Shown here in pieces: positions 7,201 through 11,405 of a DNA stretch of 11,405 bases. The position numbers were made by a program, and so were the translations under genes. The notes below the pieces were generated by a model that saw only the letters and a program-made list of their open reading frames with translations, ran no database searches and had not been told where the DNA came from. Positions within the stretch are counted from its first letter, which is position 1. Each line of letters opens with the position of its first letter. This stretch comes from Baffinella frigidus (Eukaryota > Cryptophyceae > Cryptomonadales > Baffinellaceae). The stretch is from the NCBI GenBank assembly GCA_026770585.1, contig MU646436.1, forward strand, positions 70,930-82,334, written 5' to 3'.

Positions 7201-10200
7201 GCTCCGCATTAAATACCTTTAGATCGTGACTCGGAACAAACGCCCCACTACAAAAGCATCTGAAGAGAATCAGAAATATAATATATACACACATAGAATC
7301 TAGCTCTAGAGAGATTGATAATTTATTGCCAAACAAGCAGCGTCAGCGCCGCACATGCTGCGCATTGTGCCACTTACTGTACCCCGTGTCGGCCGCTCAT
7401 ACGAGCATTTTCCGGATGGATTCTAACTCCAACTCCTACAATCTAGCTCGAGCCCTGGGAAGAGGCGTGCCGCTGTCCCCGCGTCGGCCGTCACTGGTTT
7501 CCAACAAGCGTCCGCCACCGATACACATGCCGAAAAACTAGCGCTGCCTCACTCATGTTGACCGACTATTTCCAAGTTGACATGCTGGGTGTACGGTACA
7601 AATCCGTCAACTTTGGAGTGAAAAAGAGCCCGGCCCCACCAAACAGGTGAGCCCAAATAGACTGAGACAGACCTAAACCTTCTAGCTCCGCCTCACACGG
7701 TTTGGTCTGACCAATTTGGAGAGACCGTAAGTCAATTCCCCGAGGTTCTGGTGCAAACCCGTCAACTTTGGGAGTGAAAACGATCAGTCAACCCGAGTGA
7801 GGCAGAGCGGGACCTTGGAGAGGAAGGAGCGCTTCCGCGCGAAGGCCTCGCATAGCTCCCAGGGTGACCTGTTTAAGGTTTAGAGTTCAGGCTTTATAGT
7901 TTAGGGTTTATGGTTCAGGTTTTAGGGTTCATGTTCTGGGGTTTATAGGTTAGGGTTTAGGGTTTAGAGTTTAGGCTTTATGGTTTATGGTTTAGGGTTG
8001 AGAGTTGGAGCGGGCAGCAGATTCAATGCGACTGCCTTCCACGTACGACAGTTGACTAATGCGAGGTTGTCCTGGTACGAATCCTGCCCGATAAAGTAAG
8101 CACAGTGCACGTCAGGTCCGGGCCCCTCGGGGCAGTAAAATTAAAAATATTTTTAAAAGTCGGCTTATATATAAAAAAATTAGTAGGCTGATACACCCTG
8201 AACAAATACTTCATATGGGGGGGCAGGGGCTGGCACCAGGCATTTTTGACGGGGCCCATCAGGCTCTCTCGAACCTGCATGTGCAGCACGGTCAGATCAC
8301 GAGACGGGGGCGTTTGAGAGCCTTTCCCTCCAAATTCGGAGGGCTGCAGACGGGAAATGGCTGAAGCCGCAGCCTTGAGTTGGGCCGCTTCGGAGGGCAA
8401 GGGAAGTGCAGCACCGTCAGAACACCAGGCGGGCGTTTGAGAGCCTTTCCCTCCGAATTCGGAGGGCTGCCGGCGGGAAATGGCTGAAGCCGCAGCCTTG
8501 ATTTGAGCCGCTTCGGAGGGCTGGGGACCACACGAGAATGCTAGAGGGGCCTATTTAAAACTGACGTGCTTTTAAAAGTGCGAATTTGTGTCCTCAAGTT
8601 GAATTTCCTCAAGGCAAGTTGACTTTTGATACGTGACTCTGCTCAAGTTGCATAGTCAGGAGGTTACTTTACCTTTTCCTGGTACAAATATTTACAGCCC
8701 CACATGTAAATAGGATCCTCTAGCATTCTCAAGTGGGAAAGTACCGTGTCTTCGCTGAAGTTCTCGAGTGAGTAGGCGATGTGCATCGGCGGGTTACACC
8801 TGCCCCCCCCCAGCAGACCCTCAGCCAATCGATCCATCTGTTTTCAAACAACCATCGATCGTTTTCCAAACAACCAATTTTCAAAGAACCGTGGTCGAAT
8901 TTTGGGATTCTGGTGAAGAAACAGGGGAGTTGGTTGTGGTGCACCTCGCAGAACCTCGATCAATTAATCAATCAATAGTTCGATCAATCAATCAATCAGT
9001 GAATTAATCAAGCAATCCATGAATCATGAATTGATCGACCAAACAATCGATCAATCAACCTGCCCCCCCAGAAGACCCTCAGCCAATCGATCCATCTTTT
9101 TTCAAACAACCATTCAAACAACCATGGTCAATTTTTGGGATTCTGGTGAAGAACAAGGGGGGTTATCGCGGGGTGTTTGTGTGTGGGATGTCCCGGGGGG
9201 CAGGACCGTTCGGCGATGTAGCGGATGATCGAGTAAGGTTCCCGCACCTGCGCGATCCGGTATGATCCGAAGATAACCTGCCCATCCCCCAATCCCCCAC
9301 GACCGTTCAGCAAACCCTTCACCCAGATAACCTGCCCACCCCCCGAGTGTTTAGGTTTGAGGGCGTGGGGTTACATCTCATCAACTGGGACACAATATGG
9401 CGTGGGCCACGAATCCCCGTGGCGAAACGCCCTTCAACTAAACTCACAAAACGCCTCGAATTGCTAGAGTCTCGCCAGTATCAGCGTTCATTTTGCATGC
9501 TCATGCCTTTGGGCAGCGTTGTCACATTTTGGGGTTGAAGTTGTGAGACACACATTTTGGGGTTGGAAATTGCGGGACACATTGTGAAGTGGAAATTCGG
9601 GGGCGAACGAACCTGGAGAGGCTTGGGGACGCCGAGTTTGGGAACGACGATTCCGGGGGAGACGCAGAAGCAGACGCGCCGAGCGAGGAAATCCGTCTGG
9701 AAGTGTTTCGTGTCCTAGCACCCTACGGTAGGACACCCCTAGGGCCCTAGGACCTCCATAGGGGGGTGAATAGATGGCTGATATGCTAAAGTGGGGGAAA
9801 TAAGCCTTGGGGAAACATCGGCGTTGCAAGGCGTTTTAAGCCGCTTGAGGCTGTTGGTGCACGGACCTGGAGAGGCTTGGGGACGCCGAGTTTGGGAACG
9901 ACGATTCCGGGGGAGTCGCAGAAGCAGACGCGGCGCGAGAGGAAGTGTGTCTGGAAGTGCTTTGTGTGTCCGGGCGTCGAGGAGGATGACACCACCTTCT
10001 TGCCTGCAGATCACACGTCACACGTCACACGTCACACCTCAGAGCTCAGACATCAGAGAGGAAGTGTGTCTGGAAGTGTTTCGTGTGTCCGGGCGTCGAC
10101 GATGATGACACCACCTTCTTGCCTGCGAGTGAAGGGTGTAGGATTTGGGATTTAGGGTTTAAGGTCTAGGGTTTAGGGTCTAGGGTCTAGGGGTCTAGGG

Positions 10201-10477
10201 TCTAGGGTGTATGTAGGGTTTGGGGTTTAGGGTTTGGGGTTTAGGGTTTAGGGTTTAGGGTTTAGGGTTTAGGGTTCAGGGTTTAGGGTTCAGGGTTGAG
10301 AGTTCAGGGCTCAGAGGGCACCTGCAGGGCAGTCTCAGCACACGACGCTACTCCACGAACAAGAGGGGCGAGAAAAGCGCGGGAAAGACCGAAAATGGAG
10401 TTGATGATGGAGGACTTGCCCATGTTGGGATCTCCCGCGAGCGTGACTGTCATGTAGTCCCTCTCCGCCCCGTCCTC
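3911..10477 (-). CDS. GNL1: GNL1/HSR1-like circularly permuted GTPase, multi-exon gene (3' part)
   Basis: Gene-level entry joining eight exons at 10477-10390, 10003-9867, 9277-9207, 8799-8745, 7868-7814, 6449-6384, 5976-5917 and 4219-3911. Read in order they give G1, G2 and G3 GTPase motifs, then the conserved helical C-terminal region and an acidic tail ending shortly after an N-x-F-A-x-L-E motif. That order and the TPGHTKHFQT, IAQVREPY, WELCEAF, HRAAN and CFTPPG signatures match GNL1 better than its relative LSG1. Family members are cytosolic/nucleolar GTPases linked to ribosome biogenesis, with G4-G5 placed before G1. The G4-G5 half is missing here because the gene runs off the right edge. 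Spliced exons total 841 nt including the stop; 838 coding nt is one more than a multiple of three because of one phase mismatch (8745/7868). Family assignment is strong; whether this copy is functional is open. Confidence 0.86.
4354..4477. mobile_element. MITE, CTACAGGGGTACCTCGCTCA termini, copy 2
   Basis: Same left terminus as copy 1. The right end is CTTATGCGCAAGACACCCCTGTAG, somewhat diverged. The core contains CCTAGGGCCCTATG. Both copies are followed by AGAGA. It lies in the last intron of the GNL1-like gene. Confidence 0.88.
4506..4607. mobile_element. palindromic element ATCCCTTAAG, copy 1
   Basis: 102 bp with ATCCCTTAAGTGGCCA / TGGTCTCTTAAGGGAT ends, and a GGTCCTAGGGCCCTACGG-TAGGGC core. 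Near-identical to copy 2 over its full length. Confidence 0.9.
4706..4759. repeat. 27-bp tandem repeat with TTGACTAA
   Basis: ACGACTGTTGACTAACC occurs at 4706 and 4733, each followed by CGGxCAT-like sequence. A related ACGACAGTTGACTAA occurs at about 8044. Confidence 0.85.
4829..4930. mobile_element. palindromic element ATCCCTTAAG, copy 2
   Basis: 102 bp, perfect 16-bp termini (ATCCCTTAAGTGACCA and its complement). It includes an inner CGGGCGAATAATCGCCCG palindrome and the same core as copy 1. Confidence 0.92.
5023..5125. mobile_element. palindromic element ATCCCTTAAG, diverged copy 3
   Basis: Ends ATCCCTCAAGTGGCGA / TCGCCACTCACGGGAT. The inner palindrome is replaced by GGGGTCGAATTCGACCCC. 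The TCCTAGGGCCCTACGG core is kept. Changes in one arm are matched in the other, so base-pairing is preserved. Confidence 0.85.
5243..5288. mobile_element. palindromic element ATCCCTTAAG, right half only (copy 4)
   Basis: CAGGGCCCTACGGTAGGGCG through ACTTAAGGGAT; the left arm is missing. Confidence 0.85.
5690..5882. repeat. CT-rich microsatellite tract
   Basis: Nearly pure C/T (CTCTCC, CCTCTC units), read as GA-rich in the sense of the GNL1-like gene just inside the last intron. Translations of it are artefacts. Confidence 0.9.
5917..5976 (-). CDS. GNL1: GNL1-like exon 'F': LCFTPPGED segment
   Basis: Acceptor GGTGCAG|GTGGTG and donor CTGCAG|GTTACG, exactly 20 codons, phase 0 at both ends: VVLCFTPPGEDPEAIPAVLQ. 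GNL1 has a L-C-F-x-P-P-G motif a few residues after the D/N-G of the preceding segment; spacing here agrees within one residue. The conserved core is short, so the call leans on order, strand and phase as well as on CFTPPG. The exon sits between a GA/GAGC-rich tract on one side and a CT-rich tract on the other (plus-strand description). Confidence 0.72.
6143..6327. repeat. GA/GAGC-rich microsatellite tract
   Basis: (GAGC)n, (GAGA)n and GAGCGAGATC units. In gene sense this is a CT/GCTC-rich tract inside the intron between exons H and F. It is compositionally complementary to the 5690-5882 tract. Confidence 0.9.
6384..6449 (-). CDS. GNL1: GNL1-like exon 'H': HRAANAVLRDVLNG segment
   Basis: Acceptor GTGCAG|GGGGGCAAG, then GGKPECHRAANAVLRDVLNG and QK. 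GNL1 and LSG1 share an x-R-A-A-[NR]-x-[LI]-L-[RK]-x-x-[VI]-[DN]-G motif here. No GT occurs where homology ends; the best donor is the GC-type CAGAAG|GCTGCC, which keeps phase 0 into exon F. If instead the exon ended after NGQ the donor would start with AA. Several partial copies of the acceptor and first ~16-20 nt sit upstream in a 157/102-bp array (6434-6999). Confidence 0.82.
6434..6999. repeat. 102/157-bp repeat array carrying copies of the exon H acceptor
   Basis: Layout A (6434-6535) - B (6536-6692) - B (6693-6849) - A' (6850-6951) - partial (6952-6999). All units start ACTCTGGC(T/G)T(G/A)CCCCCCTGCAC. The two B units look identical over 157 bp and contain CGCGATTGCG...CGCAATCGCG and duplicated AGATTA(G/A)CTGAGGCAGAACT. 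The first unit boundary lies inside exon H (6384-6449). Confidence 0.93.
7002..7181. mobile_element. 180-bp fold-back element
   Basis: GCTAGAGCGCTGTGCAGAGA-AGTTGGCCAC at the left and its exact complement at the right, about 30 bp perfect. Pairing continues in the interior (AATGGGAAAATTGGAGC / GCTCCAATTTTCCCATT). It is more AT-rich than its surroundings, has no coding capacity and interrupts the last unit of the 6434-6999 array. Confidence 0.92.
7182..7541. other. intron sequence without recognised gene
   Basis: TCTGCCTCAGGTAATCTGGG at 7182-7201 is an inverted copy of the array's CCCAGATTAGCTGAGGCAGA. The rest is locally AT-rich. A short plus-strand frame (ATG 7416, stop 7539) has no support. 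Confidence 0.35.
7542..7809. mobile_element. fold-back-like element with CGCT(CT)GCCTCACTC termini
   Basis: Left CGCTGCCTCACTCATGTTGAC; the complement of the right end is CGCTCTGCCTCACTCGGGTTGAC. Inside, GTCAACTTT(G)GGAGTGAAAA appears twice in the same direction. The right end stops 4 nt from the exon W donor. Confidence 0.65.
7814..7868 (-). CDS. GNL1: GNL1-like exon 'W': WELCEAFARKR helix
   Basis: Acceptor TTAAACAG|G TCA CCC TGG and donor TCCAAG|GTCCCG. The 18 full codons read SPWELCEAFARKRSFLSK. The family has a W/Y-x-[IL]-C-E-A-[WFL]-A-x-[KR]-R-[GS]-[YF] helix at this point in the chain. The 3' splice region is built from a degenerate CCCTAAA (telomere-like) tract, and the donor lies 4 nt from the end of a fold-back element at 7542-7809. 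Phase 0 at the 3' end matches exon H. Confidence 0.85.
7876..8006. repeat. degenerate TTTAGGG tract in intron
   Basis: GGTTTAGAGTTCAGG, GGTTTAGGG and related units. In gene sense (CCCTAAA) it provides the region before the exon W acceptor. Confidence 0.85.
8281..8528. repeat. 125-bp tandem duplication with coding-like pattern
   Basis: GTGCAGCACxGTCAGA... begins at 8281 and 8406. On the minus strand one frame reads PSEAAQLKAAASAISR then LQPSEFGGKGSQTP in both copies. Three of five differences checked are silent third-position changes (GCT/GCC, CGC/CGT, TTC/TTT). The 125-bp offset is not a multiple of three, so the copies are not in one frame. Not recognised. Confidence 0.8.
8528..8737. mobile_element. 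fold-back element with GAGAATGCTAGAGG arms
   Basis: GAGAATGCTAGAGGGGCCTATTTA at 8534 and its complement (2 mismatches) at 8707-8730; weaker pairing extends to CCAC/GTGG outside. About 210 bp, AT-rich interior with several CAAGTTG words. The right end is 7 nt from the exon Z2 donor. Confidence 0.8.
8745..8799 (-). CDS. GNL1: GNL1-like exon 'Z2' (probable; phase problem at its 3' end)
   Basis: A G-rich tract ending GGGGGCAG|G TGT AAC is followed by 18 codons, CNPPMHIAYSLENFSEDT, then donor ACG|GTACTT. The single leading G completes the CGN Arg codon left by exon Z1, so the upstream junction is in phase. GNL1/LSG1 have an R-[IV]-P-x(3)-hydrophobic segment here, and PPMHIAYSL fits only loosely. 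The exon ends in phase 0 but the next exon needs two carried bases, so inclusion shifts the frame by one; skipping it restores the frame but drops the segment. The exon could be real with a 1-nt lesion, or optional. Confidence 0.6.
8803..9163. repeat. duplicated intron segment flanking an (AATC)n microsatellite
   Basis: GACCCTCAGCCAATCGATCCAT... through GATTCTGGTGAAGAA occurs at about 8806-8924 and 9074-9153, with a small internal indel. About 8957-9056 is a degenerate AATC/GATC repeat. The duplicate includes the G-rich tract and CAG of the exon Z2 acceptor. Confidence 0.88.
9207..9277 (-). CDS. GNL1: GNL1-like exon 'Z1': IAQVREPYS segment
   Basis: Acceptor ATGGGCAG|GTTATC, 23 codons plus 2 nt, donor GAACG|GTCCTG (phase 2). 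It reads VIFGSYRIAQVREPY then SIIRYIAE plus the start of an Arg codon. In GNL1 the segment after the G3 region reads V-x-x-G-x-Y-x-I-A-Q-x-x-E-P-Y, then a helix ending in x-A-x-R. The alignment covers the whole exon without gaps and phase 0 continues exactly from exon Y. A second copy of the acceptor core (GGGCAG|GTTATCT in sense) lies 54 bp upstream at 9325-9338. Confidence 0.88.
9613..9715 (-). pseudogene. damaged downstream copy of exon Y (Y')
   Basis: Retains HFQTDFLARRVCFCVSPG through KPLQ and the CAG|GTTCGT donor. It lacks the acceptor, has a 1-nt deletion around the GHTK codons, and changes the G3 aspartate (GAC to GTC, DSPG to VSPG). A palindromic element (about 9712-9766) begins where homology stops. 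Confidence 0.82.
9712..9766. mobile_element. palindromic CCTACGGTAGG / CCTAGGGCCCTAGG element
   Basis: GTCCTAGCACCCTACGGTAGGAC followed by CCTAGGGCCCTAGG, sharing words with the ATCCCTTAAG family cores. It begins where the exon Y copy (9613-9715) is broken. Confidence 0.6.
9867..10003 (-). CDS. GNL1: GNL1-like exon 'Y': G2/G3 exon
   Basis: 137 nt between acceptor CTGCAG|GCAAG and donor CTCCAG|GTCCGT. After the Gly completed from exon X it reads KKVVSSSSTPGHTKHFQ, then THFLSRRVCFCDSPG, then IVVPKLGVPKPLQ. TPGHTKHFQT is a hallmark of the GNL1 branch and contains the G2 threonine. CDSPG is the G3 (DxPG) motif, usually CDCPG in the family. The exon ends in phase 0, matching the next exon. A 5'-half copy lies at 10056-10122 and a damaged 3' copy at 9613-9715. 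Confidence 0.9.
10056..10122 (-). pseudogene. truncated upstream copy of exon Y (Y'')
   Basis: Acceptor CTCGCAG|GC AAG AAG followed by the first ~21 codons of exon Y (to THFL). It then ends and short CACGTCA-type repeats follow. Four base changes to exon Y within the coding part (two Ser codons, one Thr, one Lys) are all synonymous. The copy lies 119 bp upstream of the intact exon. Confidence 0.8.
10138..10315. repeat. interstitial telomere-like tract, best-ordered TTTAGGG array
   Basis: Several consecutive TTTAGGG units at about 10235-10278, with GGTCTAGGG and GGTTCAGGG variants on both sides. It lies in the intron between exons X and Y, so it is not a chromosome end here. Confidence 0.93.
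10390..10477 (-). CDS. GNL1: GNL1-like exon 'X': G1/P-loop exon
   Basis: The acceptor is a T-run followed by GCAG (sense strand), then codons beginning GAG GAC GGG. The 29 codons plus 1 nt read EDGAERDYMTVTLAG followed by DPNMGKSSIINSIF. GDPNMGKSS is a Walker A/G1 motif of the GxPNxGKSS type used by GNL1/LSG1/YlqF GTPases; it binds the nucleotide phosphates. The donor G|GTCTTT gives phase 1, which the next exon (starting GC AAG AAG) completes to a Gly codon, reproducing the family's V/F-G-[RK]-K-V-V-S junction. Four decayed copies of its 5' half lie just upstream in gene sense (10541-11064). Confidence 0.85.
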
Positions 10478-10540
10478 CTGCAAAAAAAAACATCCTTTGG
10501 TGTCAGTAAGGTGGTTTCAGTAAGGTGGCTCAAAGGAATT

Positions 10541-10598
10541 AATGTTGGGATCTCCCGTGAGCGTGACTGCCATGTAGTCCCGCTCTGCCCCCCCCCCC
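10541..10598 (-). pseudogene. decayed copy 2 of the P-loop exon 5' half
   Basis: In the sense of exon X it reads AERDYMAVTLTGDPNI and then breaks off into NSFEPPY and a stop, before GKSS. The acceptor is damaged: the T-run is replaced by a short telomere-like insert (10603-10621) and a long G-run. The same breakpoint (DPNI-NSFEPP) occurs in copy 4, so the two belong to one amplified unit. Confidence 0.8.
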
Positions 10599-10668
10599 CT
10601 GCGTTTAAGGTTCAGGGTTTAGAGGAAAAAAACGTCCTTGCTCACACGCCAGCTTACTGATACCACCA

Positions 10669-10711
10669 CGCCCGCCGTGACTGTCATGAAGTCCCGCTCT
10701 GCCCCCTCCTC
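10669..10711 (-). pseudogene. decayed copy 3 of the P-loop exon 5' end
   Basis: A good acceptor (T-run, GCAG|GAGGAGG in sense) leads into EEGAERDFMTVTAG, lacking the Leu codon before Ala-Gly. Homology then ends and the frame runs into intron-like sequence. Confidence 0.75.
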
Positions 10712-10732
10712 CTGCAAAAAAAATATCCTTGG

Positions 10733-10800
10733 ATATCAGTAAGGTTGGTATCCGTAAGGTGGTATGAATATCAGTAAGGTTGGTATCCGTAAGGTGGTAT
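10733..10800. repeat. 35-bp tandem duplication
   Basis: ATATCAGTAAGGTTGGTATC starts at 10733 and 10768 and runs on through CGTAAGGTGGTAT. Related CAGTAAGGTGG words occur at 10503 and 10517. Confidence 0.92.
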
Positions 10801-10819
10801 TGGGTGGCTCAAAGGAATT

Positions 10820-10876
10820 AATGTTGGGATCCAATGCGATCGTCACTGTAATGTAGTCCCTCTCTGCCCCCTCCTC
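10820..10876 (-). pseudogene. decayed copy 4 of the P-loop exon 5' half
   Basis: TTCGCAG|GAG GAG in sense, then EEGAERDYITVTIALDPNI. The first P-loop glycine codon (GGA) is TTG (Leu), and GKSS is absent. Other changes relative to exon X are mostly synonymous or conservative (D/E, M/I, L/I). Confidence 0.8.
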
Positions 10877-11017
10877 CTGCGAAGCACTTGTAAGTGTTTC
10901 GTGGCACACATGCCACATCGTTGCAGCGGCGGGCTATCGACGTGTGGCGTGGTGCTGGTCCCAGACTGGTACAAAGACACCGATCCTTGCCCACAAGCCA
11001 CGTTACTGACATCCTGA

Positions 11018-11064
11018 GCGGCACTGTCATGTGGTCCTCTCTGCCCCCCTCTCTGCCCCTCCTC
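11018..11064 (-). pseudogene. decayed, frameshifted copy 5 of the P-loop exon 5' end
   Basis: GCGCAG|GAGGAGGGGCAGAG in sense. An internal duplication of GGCAGAGAGG shifts the frame; the remaining sequence still matches the GACxACATGACAGT core. Confidence 0.65.
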
Positions 11065-11405
11065 CTGCGCGACACCCTTCCTCACACGCCACATTGAGGG
11101 CGGAAACCCGGATTCCGGGCAGCTAGACAATCAATTTGTACCAGAATAGTTTAGATGGACACATCATCGATGATGTGTCGATTGAGGGAGGCCACCCTGA
11201 TACCGGCGCCACCCTAATCCCACCGTTCCGTAGCACTCTACTGTGTTGCATGCCGTAGCACCCTGAGGACGTAGTGATAGGAAGGGCGTGTCTCGGGTAA
11301 GGAGATGGATTGTCTCGTGTGTCCGGGATAGATCGCTCACCCGCCACGTTACTGATACCAACCCACTTACCATGCACGTTATTGATATCAACATGGTGAG
11401 GTGCG
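11065..11405. other. probable intron upstream of the P-loop exon; no exon recognised
   Basis: CACGTTACTGATACCA (11345) and CACGTTATTGATATCA (11375) are repeats also seen near 10650 and 10998. A good donor-like G|GTAAGT on the minus strand at 11370 could end an earlier exon. The 35 bases left before the window edge are too few to support one. Confidence 0.35.

Noticed and set aside
7326-7541. 71-codon plus-strand frame.
   Set aside because: It does not begin with ATG; the first ATG (7416) leaves 41 residues with no homology or codon pattern, inside an intron of the minus-strand gene.
8030-8095. tRNA-like look of GGTACGAATCCTGCC near 8075.
   Set aside because: No A-box, anticodon arm or acceptor stem can be paired around it, and the T-loop consensus is imperfect.
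11371-11405. Possible earlier GNL1-like exon ending at CATG|GTAAGT on the minus strand.
   Set aside because: Only 35 bases remain, they overlap a local repeat (TATCAATAACGTG), and no family motif is visible.

Overview
The window looks like nuclear DNA of a eukaryotic microalga. It has many short exons with GT-AG-type boundaries, plant-type (TTTAGGG)-like telomeric tracts inside the sequence, high and uneven GC, long homopolymers and microsatellites, and many small fold-back (MITE-like) elements. There is no bacterial operon layout. A green (prasinophyte-like) alga with a repeat-rich genome is my best guess, from the TTTAGGG repeat; the sequence does not prove it.

The main content is one minus-strand gene covering about 3911-10477 and continuing past the right edge. 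I assembled it by eye from eight short exons. They encode, in order, the G1 (P-loop), G2 and G3 parts and the C-terminal half of a circularly permuted GTPase of the GNL1/HSR1 (MMR1/YlqF-related) family: GDPNMGKSS (G1), STPGHTKHFQ (G2 region), DSPG (G3), YRIAQVREPYS, WELCEAFARKR, HRAANAVLRDVLNG, LCFTPPGED, then a Glu-rich tail with NAFAALE and NSFAGLE. The N-terminal half (G4/G5) lies outside the window. Splice phases agree at every junction except one, where there is a 1-nt excess.

The introns (about 0.4-1.7 kb) hold most of the DNA and are full of structure: telomere-like tracts, fold-back elements, two families of palindromic elements sharing a CCCTACGGTAGGG-like core, GA/CT microsatellites and tandem duplications. 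The most unusual feature is that, for five of the eight exons, the 3' splice junction (acceptor AG plus the first bases or codons of the exon) has been copied, and the copies sit upstream of the true exon in gene sense. The P-loop exon has four such decayed copies and the G3 exon has one upstream and one downstream.

Left of this gene, a plus-strand intronless ORF (2290-2934, 214 aa) encodes an unrecognised Ser/Thr/Pro/Lys-rich protein made of two ~80-residue repeats. It converges on the GNL1-like gene. Positions 1-2200 hold telomere-like degenerate repeats, an 88-bp tandem duplication and short minisatellites, with no gene I can support.
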